From positions 1 through 53,374 of the forward strand of contig CAMDGX010000025.1 in the NCBI GenBank assembly GCA_945897825.1: a stretch of 53,374 nucleotides of DNA, in the 5' to 3' direction. Under the pieces are notes generated by a model that was not told where the DNA came from, did not search any database, and saw nothing but the letters and a program-made list of their open reading frames with translations. Positions 43,744 through 52,840 of this stretch are shown piece by piece. Every line of letters begins with the position of its first letter. The first letter of the stretch is position 1. A program made the translations under genes and the position numbers. The DNA comes from Asaia bogorensis (GTDB lineage: Bacteria > Pseudomonadota > Alphaproteobacteria > Acetobacterales > Acetobacteraceae).

Positions 43744-45072
43744 ATGACGTGGACCAACCGCGTGGTTTGGCAGGAAGGCATGTTCCTGCGCGCGCAGCAT
43801 TTCCAGCAGCAGGACCGCTGGCTTGAGGCGCTGTCGCGCGAACGCACGGCATCGCTGCGGCCCCATCCCTGGGGCCTGACGGAGATGACGGTGAACCGCG
43901 ACCTGCTGGCGACCGGGCGCTTTGCGCTGGCGCAGGCGGCGGGGGTGTTCGAGGACGGCACGCCGTTCTCGCTGCCGGACGAGACCGACCAGCCGGCGCC
44001 GCTGGACCTGCCGGAGACGGCGCGCAACACCATCGTGTATCTCGCCCTGCCGGTGCGCCAGCCCGGGGCGGTGGAGATCGCGGCCGACGGGACGAGCGAC
44101 GGGCGCTACGACCTGCATCCGTTCGAGGCGTACGACACCCATTCCGCCTCGCCGCAGCCGGCCGATTTGCAGGTGGGGCGGTTGCGGCTGCGCTACCTGC
44201 TGGAGACCGATGAGCGGGCGGGGTTCCTGTGCATCGGCCTGGCGCGGGTGGTGGAGGTTTCGGCGGATCGGCGGGTGACGCTGGATCGCAACTGGATCGC
44301 GCCGGCGCTGGTGTGTGCCGCGGTGCCGCCGCTGGCGGGGCTGCTGGCGGAACTGACCGGCATGTTCAACCAGCGCGCCGAGGCGCTGGCCGCGCGCATG
44401 GTGGCCGGGGGGTCGCGCGGGACGGCGGAGGTGCAGGACTACCTGCTGCTGGAATGCGTCAACCGCTGGCACCCGCTGCTGGCGCATTGGGCGGATGGCG
44501 GCAACCTGCATCCCGAGGACCTGTATCGCGCGCTGCTGCAGATGGCGGGCGAACTGGCGACCTATACCGATACGGCGACCCGCCGGCCCGGCACCTATCC
44601 GGCCTATCGCCACGACGACCTGCAGCGCAGCTTCGCGCCGGTGGTGGCCGATCTGCGACGGGCGCTGTCGACGGCGATCGAGGAAACGGCGGTGCAGATC
44701 GCGCTCGAGGAGCGGCGCGCCGGGCGGATCGGGCAGATCGTCGACCGGACGATCCTGCGGGCGACCAGCTTCGTGCTGATGGTACAGGCCGACCTGCCGG
44801 CCGAGACGCTTCGGCGGCTGTTCCCGAGCCAGGTGAAGATCGCCGCCGTCGAGCATATCCGCGAGCATGTGATGTCGCAGTTGCCGGGGATCGCGGTGCG
44901 GCCGCTGCCGGTGGCACCAAGGCAGCTGCCGTTCTACGCGGGGGCGAGCTACTTCGAGCTGGACCGCAACTCGCCGCACTGGAAGCAGATGCAGAGCAGT
45001 GGCGGCTTCGCGATCCATGTGTCGGGCGACTACCCGAACCTGCGCATGGAGCTGTGGGCCATCCGCGGCTAG
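43744..45072 (+). CDS. tssK: T6SS baseplate protein TssK
   Basis: A 442-residue TssK (VasE/ImpJ), the adaptor between baseplate and membrane complex. The N-terminus VVWQEGMFLRAQHFQQQDRW is diagnostic (shown by QEGMFLRAQHFQQQ); FYAGASYFELDRNSPHWK and SGDYPNLRMELWAIR at the end are the receptor-binding part. AGGTG lies 9 bases before the ATG at 43744; GTG 43732 is an alternative start. Confidence 0.95.
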   Translation: MTWTNRVVWQEGMFLRAQHFQQQDRWLEALSRERTASLRPHPWGLTEMTVNRDLLATGRFALAQAAGVFEDGTPFSLPDETDQPAPLDLPETARNTIVYLALPVRQPGAVEIAADGTSDGRYDLHPFEAYDTHSASPQPADLQVGRLRLRYLLETDERAGFLCIGLARVVEVSADRRVTLDRNWIAPALVCAAVPPLAGLLAELTGMFNQRAEALAARMVAGGSRGTAEVQDYLLLECVNRWHPLLAHWADGGNLHPEDLYRALLQMAGELATYTDTATRRPGTYPAYRHDDLQRSFAPVVADLRRALSTAIEETAVQIALEERRAGRIGQIVDRTILRATSFVLMVQADLPAETLRRLFPSQVKIAAVEHIREHVMSQLPGIAVRPLPVAPRQLPFYAGASYFELDRNSPHWKQMQSSGGFAIHVSGDYPNLRMELWAIRG

Positions 45073-45100
45073 CGCGGGAGGCCTGGGCGGGAGATGGACA

Positions 45101-46486
45101 ATGAGCGTCGATAATCCTTTCGAGGAAGACAGCGACCGCACCGTGATCCGCCCCGCGCCCGGGGGCCGGCGGCCGGCGGCGCCATCTGCGGGTCCGGCAT
45201 CTGGATTTGCGGCCACGTCTTCCGCGCCTGCGCCGGTGGCGGCGGCGGTGACGGGGGAGGGGGCGGAGCGGCTGATCTTCGGCGGCGGGGCGCTGATGGC
45301 CGCGGCCGCGCCGCTGCTGCAATTGCTGGCGCGCCTGCGCAACACCGCCAGCCAGCCCGACGCGGCCGACCTGCGCGAGCGTGCGACCCGGGCAGTGCAG
45401 GCGTTCGAGAAGGAAGCGCGCGAGGCGGGGGTTCCGGCGGACCAGCTGGCGCCGGCCCATTATGCCCTGTGCGCGAGCCTGGACGACGTGGTGCTCAACA
45501 CGCCATGGGGGAGCTCGGGCGTATGGGACCAGCGCTCGCTGGTATCGACGTTTCACCAGGAGGTGCGGTCGGGCGAGCGGTTCTTCCACCTGCTGACCCA
45601 GATGAAGGACAATCCCGGCACGTTCCTGCCGGTGCTGGAGCTGATGTACCTGTGCCTCTCGCTGGGCTTCATGGGGCGCTACCGGCTGACGCCGCGCGGC
45701 CCGTCGGAGCTGGAGAAGCTGCGCGAGGAGATCTATGCGGTGATCGTCCGCCAGCGCCAGGCGGCGGAGCCCGGGCTGTCGCCGCAGTGGATCGGGGTGA
45801 GCGCGCCGTATCGGCCGTCGCGCGCCTCGCTGCCGGTGTGGGTGGTGGGCGTGGCGGGGCTTGCGCTGGTGGCGGGGATGTTCGCCTGGTTTTCCACCAG
45901 CCTGAGTGCCGCATCCGACGACGTTCTGGAGCGCATGCGGGTGGCGGCTCCGCAGAAGATGCCGGCGATCACGCGCACGGCCTTCGTCGTGCCGCCGCCT
46001 CCTCCGCCGCCGCCGCCCGCGGAGCCGGGCGTGCTGGACAAGCTGCGCACCTTCCTGAAGCCCGAGATCGATGCGGGGATGGTGGTGGTGCTGGGCGATG
46101 ACAACACGCCGATCGTGCGCATCCGCAACCGGGGGGTCTCGCCTGGGGCGCCGGTGATGTTCGGCTCGGGCAGCGCGACGGTGCAGCAGGCGTTCGTGCC
46201 GCTGCTGCAGCGCATCGGCAGCGCGCTGAAGCAGGAGGAGGGCAGCGTTCAGGTGCTGGGCCATTCGGACAACCAGCCGATCCGCACGGTGCAGTTCCCG
46301 TCGAACCTGGAGCTGTCCAAGGCGCGCGCGGAGGCGGCGCGGGCGGTGATCCTGCGCACCCTGGCCGAGCCGGATCGTATCCGGGCGGTGGGGCGCGCCG
46401 ACGTGGAGCCGGTGGAGACCAACGATACCGCGGCGGGACGGGATGCGAACCGTCGCATCGAAGTCGTGCTGCGGCGGCAGGGCTAG
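45101..46486 (+). CDS. tssL: T6SS membrane protein TssL with OmpA domain
   Basis: A 461-residue extended DotU/TssL. A disordered N-terminus (about 1-50) is followed by the cytoplasmic DotU domain (YALCASLDDVVLNTPWG, FFHLLTQMKDNP, LGFMGRYRL), one membrane helix (about 245-268; VWVVGVAGLALVAGMFAWFS), a Pro-run (VPPPPPPPPPAEPG) and a C-terminal OmpA-like peptidoglycan-binding domain (VLGHSDNQPIR, LSKARAEAARAVI, GRDANRRIEVVL). The OmpA part can anchor the complex to the cell wall without TagL. Confidence 0.94.
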   Translation: MSVDNPFEEDSDRTVIRPAPGGRRPAAPSAGPASGFAATSSAPAPVAAAVTGEGAERLIFGGGALMAAAAPLLQLLARLRNTASQPDAADLRERATRAVQAFEKEAREAGVPADQLAPAHYALCASLDDVVLNTPWGSSGVWDQRSLVSTFHQEVRSGERFFHLLTQMKDNPGTFLPVLELMYLCLSLGFMGRYRLTPRGPSELEKLREEIYAVIVRQRQAAEPGLSPQWIGVSAPYRPSRASLPVWVVGVAGLALVAGMFAWFSTSLSAASDDVLERMRVAAPQKMPAITRTAFVVPPPPPPPPPAEPGVLDKLRTFLKPEIDAGMVVVLGDDNTPIVRIRNRGVSPGAPVMFGSGSATVQQAFVPLLQRIGSALKQEEGSVQVLGHSDNQPIRTVQFPSNLELSKARAEAARAVILRTLAEPDRIRAVGRADVEPVETNDTAAGRDANRRIEVVLRRQG

Positions 46487-46524
46487 GCCCGGATCAGCGA
46501 CGCAAAGGGCCGGGGAAACGAACG

Positions 46525-49500
46525 ATGGGTGCGGTGCTCGCCTTCCTGACGTCACGATGGTTCCTGACCGGGATCGGCGCAGTTCTGCTCGCCGTGCTGG
46601 TGTGGGTGTTCGGCCCGCTGGTGGCGGTGCTGGAGGAGTGGGTTGCGCGGCTGGCCATCGTCGCGGCGATCGCGGCCGTTTGGTTCGGGGTGAATTTCTG
46701 GATCATGCGGCGGCGGGCCAAGGCGGATGCCGACCTCGTGGCGGGAGCGGCGGGGGGCGAGGCGCTGCCCGATGCCTCGGCGGAGGAGGCGGCGGCGATG
46801 CGCGACAAGCTCACGACCGCGCTCGACCTGCTTCGACGCGCGCGGGGGACGCGCGGCTACCTGTACGAGCAGCCTTGGTATGTGATCATCGGGCCGCCCG
46901 GCGCGGGCAAGACCACGGCGCTGAAGAATGCCGGGTTGCCGTTTCCGCTGGCCGCCGAGATGGGTCAGGACCCGGTGGGAGGCGTGGGCGGCACGCGCAT
47001 GTGCGAGTGGTGGTTCACCGAGAATGCCGTGCTGATCGACACGGCCGGGCGCTACACCACGCAGGATTCGGATGCGAGCGTGGATCGGGCGGGGTGGGAG
47101 GCGTTCCTCGACCTGCTGAAGCGCACCCGGCCGCGCCAGCCGCTGAACGGCGTGCTGGTGGCGATCTCGGTCGAGGATATCGCGACCGCAGCACCCGCCG
47201 AGCGCAGCGTGCATGCGCGGGCGATCCGGCGGCGGATCAAGGAATTGACCGACCGGCTGGGCGTGCGGTTGCCGGTCTATGCGCTGGTCACCAAGGCGGA
47301 CCGGCTGGTCGGGTTCACCGAGTTCTTCGACGACCTGGACCGGGAGAAGCGGGCGGAGGTCTGGGGGCATACGTTCGATGTGAAGCTGCGCGACGGCGAG
47401 GGCCTCGCGGGCTTCGCCGACGCGTTCCGGGCGCTGGTGGCGCGGCTGGACGGGCGGCTGATCGATCGGTTGCAGGCCGAGCGCAGCCCGGAGCGGCGGG
47501 CGGCGCTGTCTGGCTTTCCGGCCCAGGTGGCCAGCCTGGAGCAGCCGCTGGTGGCGTTCCTGCAGGAGGCGTTCGGCGGGTCGAAGCTTGATCCGGCACC
47601 GTTCCTGCGCGGGGTCTATTTCGCGTCGGGCACGCAGGAGGGGACGCCGATCGACCGGCTGACCGGTGCGCTGTCCCGCGCGTTCGGGCTGGACCAGCGG
47701 CGCGCGCCGAGCCTGCGGCCGGAGCAGGGGCGGAGCTATTTCCTCGGCCGGCTGCTGCGCGACGTGGTGTTCGGCGAGGCGATGCTGGTCTCGGAGAAGC
47801 CGGGGGCGGCGCGGCGGCGCTGGCTGCTGCGCGGGGGGGCGTTCGCGGCGGTGGCGTTGCTGACGCTGGGGCTGGCGGGTCTGGCGTGGCGCGAGCAGAG
47901 CCTGGCGCAGGCGCAGATCGATGCGAGCGCGCAGGCGCTGGCCGCCTACGAGGCGACCGCGAAGCCGCTGCGTTTCGACCCGGTGAACGAGTCCGACCTG
48001 CCGGCCTTCATCGTGCTGCTGGAGCAGGCGCGCGCGCTGCCCTACGGCTACGACCGTCGCGGGGAGCCCGAAGGCTGGTCGTTCGGGCTGGGGCAGGGCG
48101 AGAAGCTGTCGCTGGCGGCGATGACGGTGTATCGCCACGCGCTGGAGCGGGTGCTGCTGCCGCGGATCATCTGGCGGCTGGAGTCGCAGATCCGCGGCAA
48201 CATCAACCGGCCGGACTTCGTCTATGAGGCGACGCGGATCTACCTGATGGTCGGCACGCTGGGGCCGCTGGATCGCGGGCTGGTGAAGGAATGGCTGGCC
48301 CTGGATTGGGGCCAGACCTGGCCGGGACCGGGGGCGGCGGCGTTCCGCGAGGCGATGGCGCGCCATGTCGATGCGCTGCTGGAGGAGCCGCTGCCGGCGG
48401 TGCCGCTGGACGGCACTTTGGTGGAGGAGGCGCAGCGCACCTTCAGCCGCGTCTCGCTGGCCGAGCGCGTGTATTCGCGCATCCGGCCCCTGGCGACCGC
48501 GGCCGGCATCGCGCCCTGGCGCCCGGCGGAGGCGGCGGGGGCGTCCGGGACGCGGGTGTTCGTGCGCGGCTCCGGCAAGCCCATGACGGAGGGTATTCCG
48601 GGCTTCTATACCGTGGACGGCTTCCACAAGGTGGTGCTGCCGTCGCTGCCCAAGGCGGCGCGAGAGGTGGCGGGCGAGAGCTGGGTGCTGGGCACGCGCC
48701 AGGAGATCGATCCGCGCAGCCCGCAGATGCTGACGCTCGAGCGCGATGTGGTGAAGCTCTACACCGACGAGTATGCCAAGCAGTGGGACGCGCTGCTGGC
48801 CGACATCAACGTCGTGCCGATGCGCAACATGAACCAGGCGGTGCAGGACCTTTACCTGCTGTCGTCGCAGCAATCGCCGATGCGCGACCTGTTGGCCGGC
48901 ATCGCCAGGCAGCTGACGCTGTCGGTGCCGCCGCCGCCACCGGCCGGGGTGGCTGGTGCCGTGCAGGGTGCTGCGGCCGCGGCGCAGGCCGGGGCCTCGG
49001 CGGCGGCGCAATCAGCCGCGGGGCGCCTTGCATCGGTCATGGGCCAGCCGGCCGGACCGCCGCCGGAGCCGCCGGGCAAGGCGATCGACGACCGCTACAA
49101 GCCGCTGCGGGATTTCGTGGGCACGGGCGCCGGGGCGCCGATCGACATCGTGCTGAAGCTGCTGGATGACATGCAGAAGCAGTTGGGGCGGATTGCCGCC
49201 ACGCCCGTCGGTGGCCCGCCGCCGCCGCCGACGGGCGACGACCCGGTGCGCCTGTTGCTGGCGGAGGCCAGCCGCCAGCCGCAGCCCGTCGCACGCTGGC
49301 TGCAGGGATTGGCTTCGGGCGGCAGCACGTTGCGGGGAGGCGGCGCCAAGGCGCAGGTTGCCGCGGCCGCGGCAGGGCCCGACGGGCCGGCGACGCTGTG
49401 TGGCCCCGCGGTGAATGGGCGCTATCCGTTCTTCCGCAACGCGGTCGAGGAAACGCCGCTGGACGATTTTGCCCGGCTGTTCGCGCGGGCCGGGCTGCTC

Positions 49501-50061
49501 GATGCGTTCTTCACCACGCAACTGAGCCAGTATGTCGACTTCCAGGGGCGGTCCTGGCGGCCCAAGGCGATGGATGGCGTCGACCCGCCGGTCTCGGCGG
49601 CGGACGTGACCCAGTTCCAGCGCGCGGCCGTCATCCGCGACCTGTTCTTCGGCCTGGGTGGCAACACGCCCGCTGTCCGCTTCGACCTGACGCCGTTGTC
49701 GATGGATGCTGGGACGCGGAAGGTCACGCTGGATCTCGACGGTGTGGTGGTCGCCTATGAAGGTGGCCCGTCGCGCTCGACGCAGATCACGTGGCCGGGG
49801 CCGAACCGGACCACCAATGTGCGGTTGACCTTCGACCCGCCGCCCGCGGGGGGCACCGGCATCCTGGCGGCCAACGGGCCCTGGGCATTGTTCCGGCTGT
49901 TCGGCCAGGGGCAACTCGTGCAGGCCGGATCGGCCGAGCGCTACCAGCTGACCTTCCAGCAGGGGGAACGCCGCGCGGTGTTCGAAGTGCGTGCGAATTC
50001 GGTCCAGAACCCATTCGCCCCAGGGGTGCTGCAGGAGTTCCGGTGCCCGGTGCTTCGCTAG
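46525..50061 (+). CDS. tssM: T6SS membrane protein TssM (IcmF)
   Basis: An 1178-residue inner-membrane core protein. Two N-terminal membrane segments (about 11-33 and 42-60), a cytoplasmic NTPase domain with intact Walker A GPPGAGKTT (123-131) and DTAGRY, a third membrane segment (about 433-455) and a large periplasmic part to the C-terminus. A Pro-rich low-complexity insert (VPPPPPAGVAGAVQGAAA, near 805-840) is unusual. Its end overlaps tagF by 19 bases. Confidence 0.94.
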   Translation: MGAVLAFLTSRWFLTGIGAVLLAVLVWVFGPLVAVLEEWVARLAIVAAIAAVWFGVNFWIMRRRAKADADLVAGAAGGEALPDASAEEAAAMRDKLTTALDLLRRARGTRGYLYEQPWYVIIGPPGAGKTTALKNAGLPFPLAAEMGQDPVGGVGGTRMCEWWFTENAVLIDTAGRYTTQDSDASVDRAGWEAFLDLLKRTRPRQPLNGVLVAISVEDIATAAPAERSVHARAIRRRIKELTDRLGVRLPVYALVTKADRLVGFTEFFDDLDREKRAEVWGHTFDVKLRDGEGLAGFADAFRALVARLDGRLIDRLQAERSPERRAALSGFPAQVASLEQPLVAFLQEAFGGSKLDPAPFLRGVYFASGTQEGTPIDRLTGALSRAFGLDQRRAPSLRPEQGRSYFLGRLLRDVVFGEAMLVSEKPGAARRRWLLRGGAFAAVALLTLGLAGLAWREQSLAQAQIDASAQALAAYEATAKPLRFDPVNESDLPAFIVLLEQARALPYGYDRRGEPEGWSFGLGQGEKLSLAAMTVYRHALERVLLPRIIWRLESQIRGNINRPDFVYEATRIYLMVGTLGPLDRGLVKEWLALDWGQTWPGPGAAAFREAMARHVDALLEEPLPAVPLDGTLVEEAQRTFSRVSLAERVYSRIRPLATAAGIAPWRPAEAAGASGTRVFVRGSGKPMTEGIPGFYTVDGFHKVVLPSLPKAAREVAGESWVLGTRQEIDPRSPQMLTLERDVVKLYTDEYAKQWDALLADINVVPMRNMNQAVQDLYLLSSQQSPMRDLLAGIARQLTLSVPPPPPAGVAGAVQGAAAAAQAGASAAAQSAAGRLASVMGQPAGPPPEPPGKAIDDRYKPLRDFVGTGAGAPIDIVLKLLDDMQKQLGRIAATPVGGPPPPPTGDDPVRLLLAEASRQPQPVARWLQGLASGGSTLRGGGAKAQVAAAAAGPDGPATLCGPAVNGRYPFFRNAVEETPLDDFARLFARAGLLDAFFTTQLSQYVDFQGRSWRPKAMDGVDPPVSAADVTQFQRAAVIRDLFFGLGGNTPAVRFDLTPLSMDAGTRKVTLDLDGVVVAYEGGPSRSTQITWPGPNRTTNVRLTFDPPPAGGTGILAANGPWALFRLFGQGQLVQAGSAERYQLTFQQGERRAVFEVRANSVQNPFAPGVLQEFRCPVLR

Positions 50062-50681
50062 ATCCGGCCGGACCCGTCGCAGCGGGGTTCTTCGGCAAGA
50101 TCCCCGCGCGGGGGGATTTTGTGCGCAGTGGCCTGCCGCGCGGCTTCGTCGACGCATGGGATGCCTGGCTCCAGCGCGTGCTGCCGGAAAGCCGCGATCG
50201 CCTGGGCGCGCTGTGGCTGCCGGCGTGGATGGAGGCGCCTATCTGGCATTTCATGCTCCCGGCTGGTCATTGCGGTGCGGCGCCGACCATTGGCGTGTGG
50301 ATGCCGAGCATCGATGCGGCGGGGCGGCATTTTCCGCTGACCCTGGCGCGCGTGGGCAGGCTGCCGGAGCGGACGGGTGAGTGGCTGGCGGGCGCCGAGG
50401 CGGTTGGGCTTGCGGCATTGCAGCTGGATCTTGCCCCGGAGGAGGTGGCGTCCCGTCTCGAGGCTCCCCCGGCGATTCAGGGCGTTGCGGAGCCCGGGAG
50501 ACCGGGGGAAGATGTTGCATACTGGTGGACGGAAGGGTCACCCTTCGTGCCGGCGGTGCGACTGGCCCTGCCCGCCCTGCCCGATGGCGCCACGTTTGCC
50601 GCCATGCTTCATGCCGTGCGTGACTTCGAGACCGAAGAACAACCAGTCGGCCCGCCGGGGCTGGGGGGAGCGCGGGAATGA
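50043..50681 (+). CDS. tagF: T6SS accessory protein TagF
   Basis: A 212-residue TagF (ImpM), a post-translational modulator of T6SS assembly. FFGKIPARGDFVRSGLPRGFVDAWDAWLQ is the family's signature (shown by GFFGKIPARGDFVRSGLP). The start is GTG 50043 inside the tssM end; the open frame further upstream is a shadow. It overlaps pppA by ATGA. In Agrobacterium TagF is fused or adjacent to PppA and inhibits secretion through Fha. Confidence 0.92.
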   Translation: MPGASLDPAGPVAAGFFGKIPARGDFVRSGLPRGFVDAWDAWLQRVLPESRDRLGALWLPAWMEAPIWHFMLPAGHCGAAPTIGVWMPSIDAAGRHFPLTLARVGRLPERTGEWLAGAEAVGLAALQLDLAPEEVASRLEAPPAIQGVAEPGRPGEDVAYWWTEGSPFVPAVRLALPALPDGATFAAMLHAVRDFETEEQPVGPPGLGGARE

Positions 50682-51385
50682 TGAGGTTCCAGTCCTGGGC
50701 CAATTCGCACCCCGGTGCCGTTCGCGCGCACAACGAGGACAGCTTCGTCGACCGACCGGATATCGGGCTTTGGGCGGTCGCCGACGGGGCAGGGGGGCAC
50801 GATGCCGGCGAGCTTGCCTCCGGCATGCTGAAGGAGGAACTGGAGGCCATACCGCCGGGGTTGTCGGCCTCCGAGCTTCTGGCGCAGGTTCGGCTGCGGG
50901 TGGAAGATGTCCACCAGGCGCTGCGCGAGAAGGCCGCGGAGCGCGGGCCGCGGTCGGTGATCGCCTCCACCCTCGTCGTGCTGCTGGCACGGGATGGGCA
51001 TTATGCCTGCCTCTGGGCCGGCGATGCGCGCGCCTATCTTCTGCGCGACGGGGTGATCGTGCAGGTGACGCGCGACCATTCCCTGGTGCAGGAGCTGGTG
51101 GACGCGGGTGCCATCACGGCGGAGGAAGCGGAGGGGCATCCGCGCGCCAACGTGATCACGCGCGCGATCGGCGCCGCGGAGGCGCTGGAACTGGACAAGG
51201 TCAGCAACCGGCTGGTCGTGGGCGATCGCTTTCTTCTGTGCAGCGATGGGTTGAACAAGACTCTGTCCGACGTGGAACTGGCAGGCTTGCTGTCCGACCC
51301 TGATCCGGCCGAAAGGCTGATCGCCGAGGCACTGGCCCGGCGCGCCAGCGACAACATCACCGTGGTGGCAATCAAGGCGTGCTGA
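50678..51385 (+). CDS. pppA: T6SS PP2C-type phosphatase PppA
   Basis: A 235-residue metal-dependent Ser/Thr phosphatase of the Stp1/PppA type that reverses threonine phosphorylation of TagH. PP2C motifs: GAVRAHNEDSF, ADGAGGHDAGE, WAGDARAYLLRDG, LLCSDGL, ASDNITVV. It ends the T6SS block; no PpkA/TagE kinase gene follows. Confidence 0.94.
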   Translation: MMRFQSWANSHPGAVRAHNEDSFVDRPDIGLWAVADGAGGHDAGELASGMLKEELEAIPPGLSASELLAQVRLRVEDVHQALREKAAERGPRSVIASTLVVLLARDGHYACLWAGDARAYLLRDGVIVQVTRDHSLVQELVDAGAITAEEAEGHPRANVITRAIGAAEALELDKVSNRLVVGDRFLLCSDGLNKTLSDVELAGLLSDPDPAERLIAEALARRASDNITVVAIKAC

Positions 51386-51438
51386 TTGCCGTGATGTAGG
51401 CTGCAAAGCGGCGCCGGGCATCACGAGCGCGCTTCGTG

Positions 51439-51463
51439 GCAACCACTGCGCGGCTGGGCCGTT
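51439..51463 (+). promoter_or_regulatory. Possible EcfG-type stress promoter
   Basis: GCAAC (51439-51443), 16 bases, then CGTT (51460-51463) is one base from the general-stress sigma EcfG pattern GGAAC-N16/17-CGTT. It lies 36 bases before the SDR gene, whose family is stress-linked. Weak evidence. Confidence 0.3.
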
Positions 51464-51499
51464 GTTCCCCTGTCATTTGCCGGCAGGGACGAACGATCG

Positions 51500-52372
51500 A
51501 TGTCTGACGATCCCACGCGGGGCGGCCCGCAACCGCCGATGCCTCGGCAGCACCAGGATCCGCCAGGGCATACGGACGCAATGAATCCCCGCCCGGACCA
51601 TGGCGAGGACAGCTATCGCGGCAGCGGCCGGCTGGACGGACGGCGGGCGATCATCACCGGCGGGGACTCGGGGATCGGCAGGGCGGTTGCCATCGCGTTC
51701 GCGCGGGAGGGCGCCGACGTGCTCATTTCGTACCTCAATGAACACGACGATGCGCGCGAGACGGCGCGGCTGGTAGAGGCGGCTGGGCGAACGGCCGTTC
51801 TGGTACCTGGCGATATTGGCGATCATGGCCACTGCGCCGCGATCATCCGGCAAGCCATGGATGCGTTCGGTGGGATCGACATCCTGGTCAACAACGCCGC
51901 CTACCAGATGTCGTTCGAACAACTGGAGGACATATCGCCGGCCGAGTGGGATCACACCTTCCGAACCAATGTCCACGCGATGTTCTATCTGTGCCGCGAA
52001 GCCGTGGTTCATATGCGGCCGGGTTCCGCGATTGTGAATACATCGTCCATCAACGCCAAGACGCCGTCTCCGCAGTTGTTCCCGTATGCCACCACCAAGG
52101 GCGCAATTGCCAATTTCACGGCGGGCTTGGCGCAGTTGCTGGCAAAGCGGGGGATCAGGGTGAACGCGGTGGCACCTGGTCCGGTTTGGACGCCGCTGAT
52201 CCCGTCGACCATGCCCGACGAGAAGGTTCAGCATTTCGGCGAGAACGACCCGATGGGGCGGCCGGCCCAGCCGCGGGAGTTGGCGCCGGTCTACGTGATG
52301 CTGGCCTCGCAGGAGGCGAGTTTCGTTTCAGGCGCGGTGGTCCCGGTGACCGGCGGACGGCCGATGCTGTGA
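51500..52372 (+). CDS. SDR family oxidoreductase, YghA-like
   Basis: A 290-residue classical SDR with an N-terminal extension typical of the glucose/ribitol-dehydrogenase-like YghA group. NAD(P) motif TGGDSGIG, NNAA, catalytic Tyr196 and Lys200 in YATTK, and a C-terminal GGRPML. The Pro/His-rich first 45 residues are normal in this group. Often a general-stress gene; substrate not known. Confidence 0.92.
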   Translation: MSDDPTRGGPQPPMPRQHQDPPGHTDAMNPRPDHGEDSYRGSGRLDGRRAIITGGDSGIGRAVAIAFAREGADVLISYLNEHDDARETARLVEAAGRTAVLVPGDIGDHGHCAAIIRQAMDAFGGIDILVNNAAYQMSFEQLEDISPAEWDHTFRTNVHAMFYLCREAVVHMRPGSAIVNTSSINAKTPSPQLFPYATTKGAIANFTAGLAQLLAKRGIRVNAVAPGPVWTPLIPSTMPDEKVQHFGENDPMGRPAQPRELAPVYVMLASQEASFVSGAVVPVTGGRPML

Positions 52373-52431
52373 CGACGCCTGCGCAATATTTCGGGCCTTT
52401 AGGGCCTGATCCACTTCAGGAGTAACACGCC

Positions 52432-52689
52432 ATGTCAATCATCGGATGGCTCATCCTCGGCCTCATCTCAGGCTTCATTGCGAGCAAGATCGTCAACGAT
52501 ACCGGCCAGGGCTTGGTGCTGAACATCGTATTGGGTGTTGTTGGCGCGATTGTGGGTGGTTTCATCTTCTCGTCGTTTGGTGGCGCGCCCGTCACTGGGT
52601 TCAACCTCTACAGCATGTTCGTATCCGTGATCGGCGCCATCGTGGTTCTGTTCCTGTATCATCTGATTGCCGGCCGACGGAGCGTCTGA
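52432..52689 (+). CDS. GlsB/YeaQ/YmgE-family stress membrane protein
   Basis: 85 residues with three hydrophobic helices: MSIIGWLILGLISGFIASKI, LNIVLGVVGAIVGGFIF, and FVSVIGAIVVLFLYHLI. GASK-type transglycosylase-associated family; small stress-induced inner-membrane protein of unclear role. A CAGGAG lies 10 bases before the ATG. Confidence 0.92.
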   Translation: MSIIGWLILGLISGFIASKIVNDTGQGLVLNIVLGVVGAIVGGFIFSSFGGAPVTGFNLYSMFVSVIGAIVVLFLYHLIAGRRSV

Positions 52690-52762
52690 CCGCCCTGGGG
52701 TGGCCGGCATTGCGGGTCGATCTTCGCTCGCGACGGCGAGTTCTTAAGAGCCGATATTGAAG

Positions 52763-52800
52763 AAGTCCGACGCCATAGTCTGTGGCGCCGGACTTTTTTT
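52763..52800 (+). terminator. Intrinsic terminator
   Basis: A 13-bp stem with one A-C mismatch (52763-52775 with 52783-52795), a 7-base loop and a run of seven Ts. It ends the transcript of the stress membrane protein and shields the convergent repeat-protein gene. Confidence 0.9.
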
Positions 52801-52840
52801 CATGCAGTCGAGAGGATATCTAGATCACTCTAGAACAAGA

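Noticed and set aside
25452-51480. Identical 12-mer GTCATTTGCCGG before the genes at 25473 and 51500
   Set aside because: Only two copies at different distances to the starts; could be chance.
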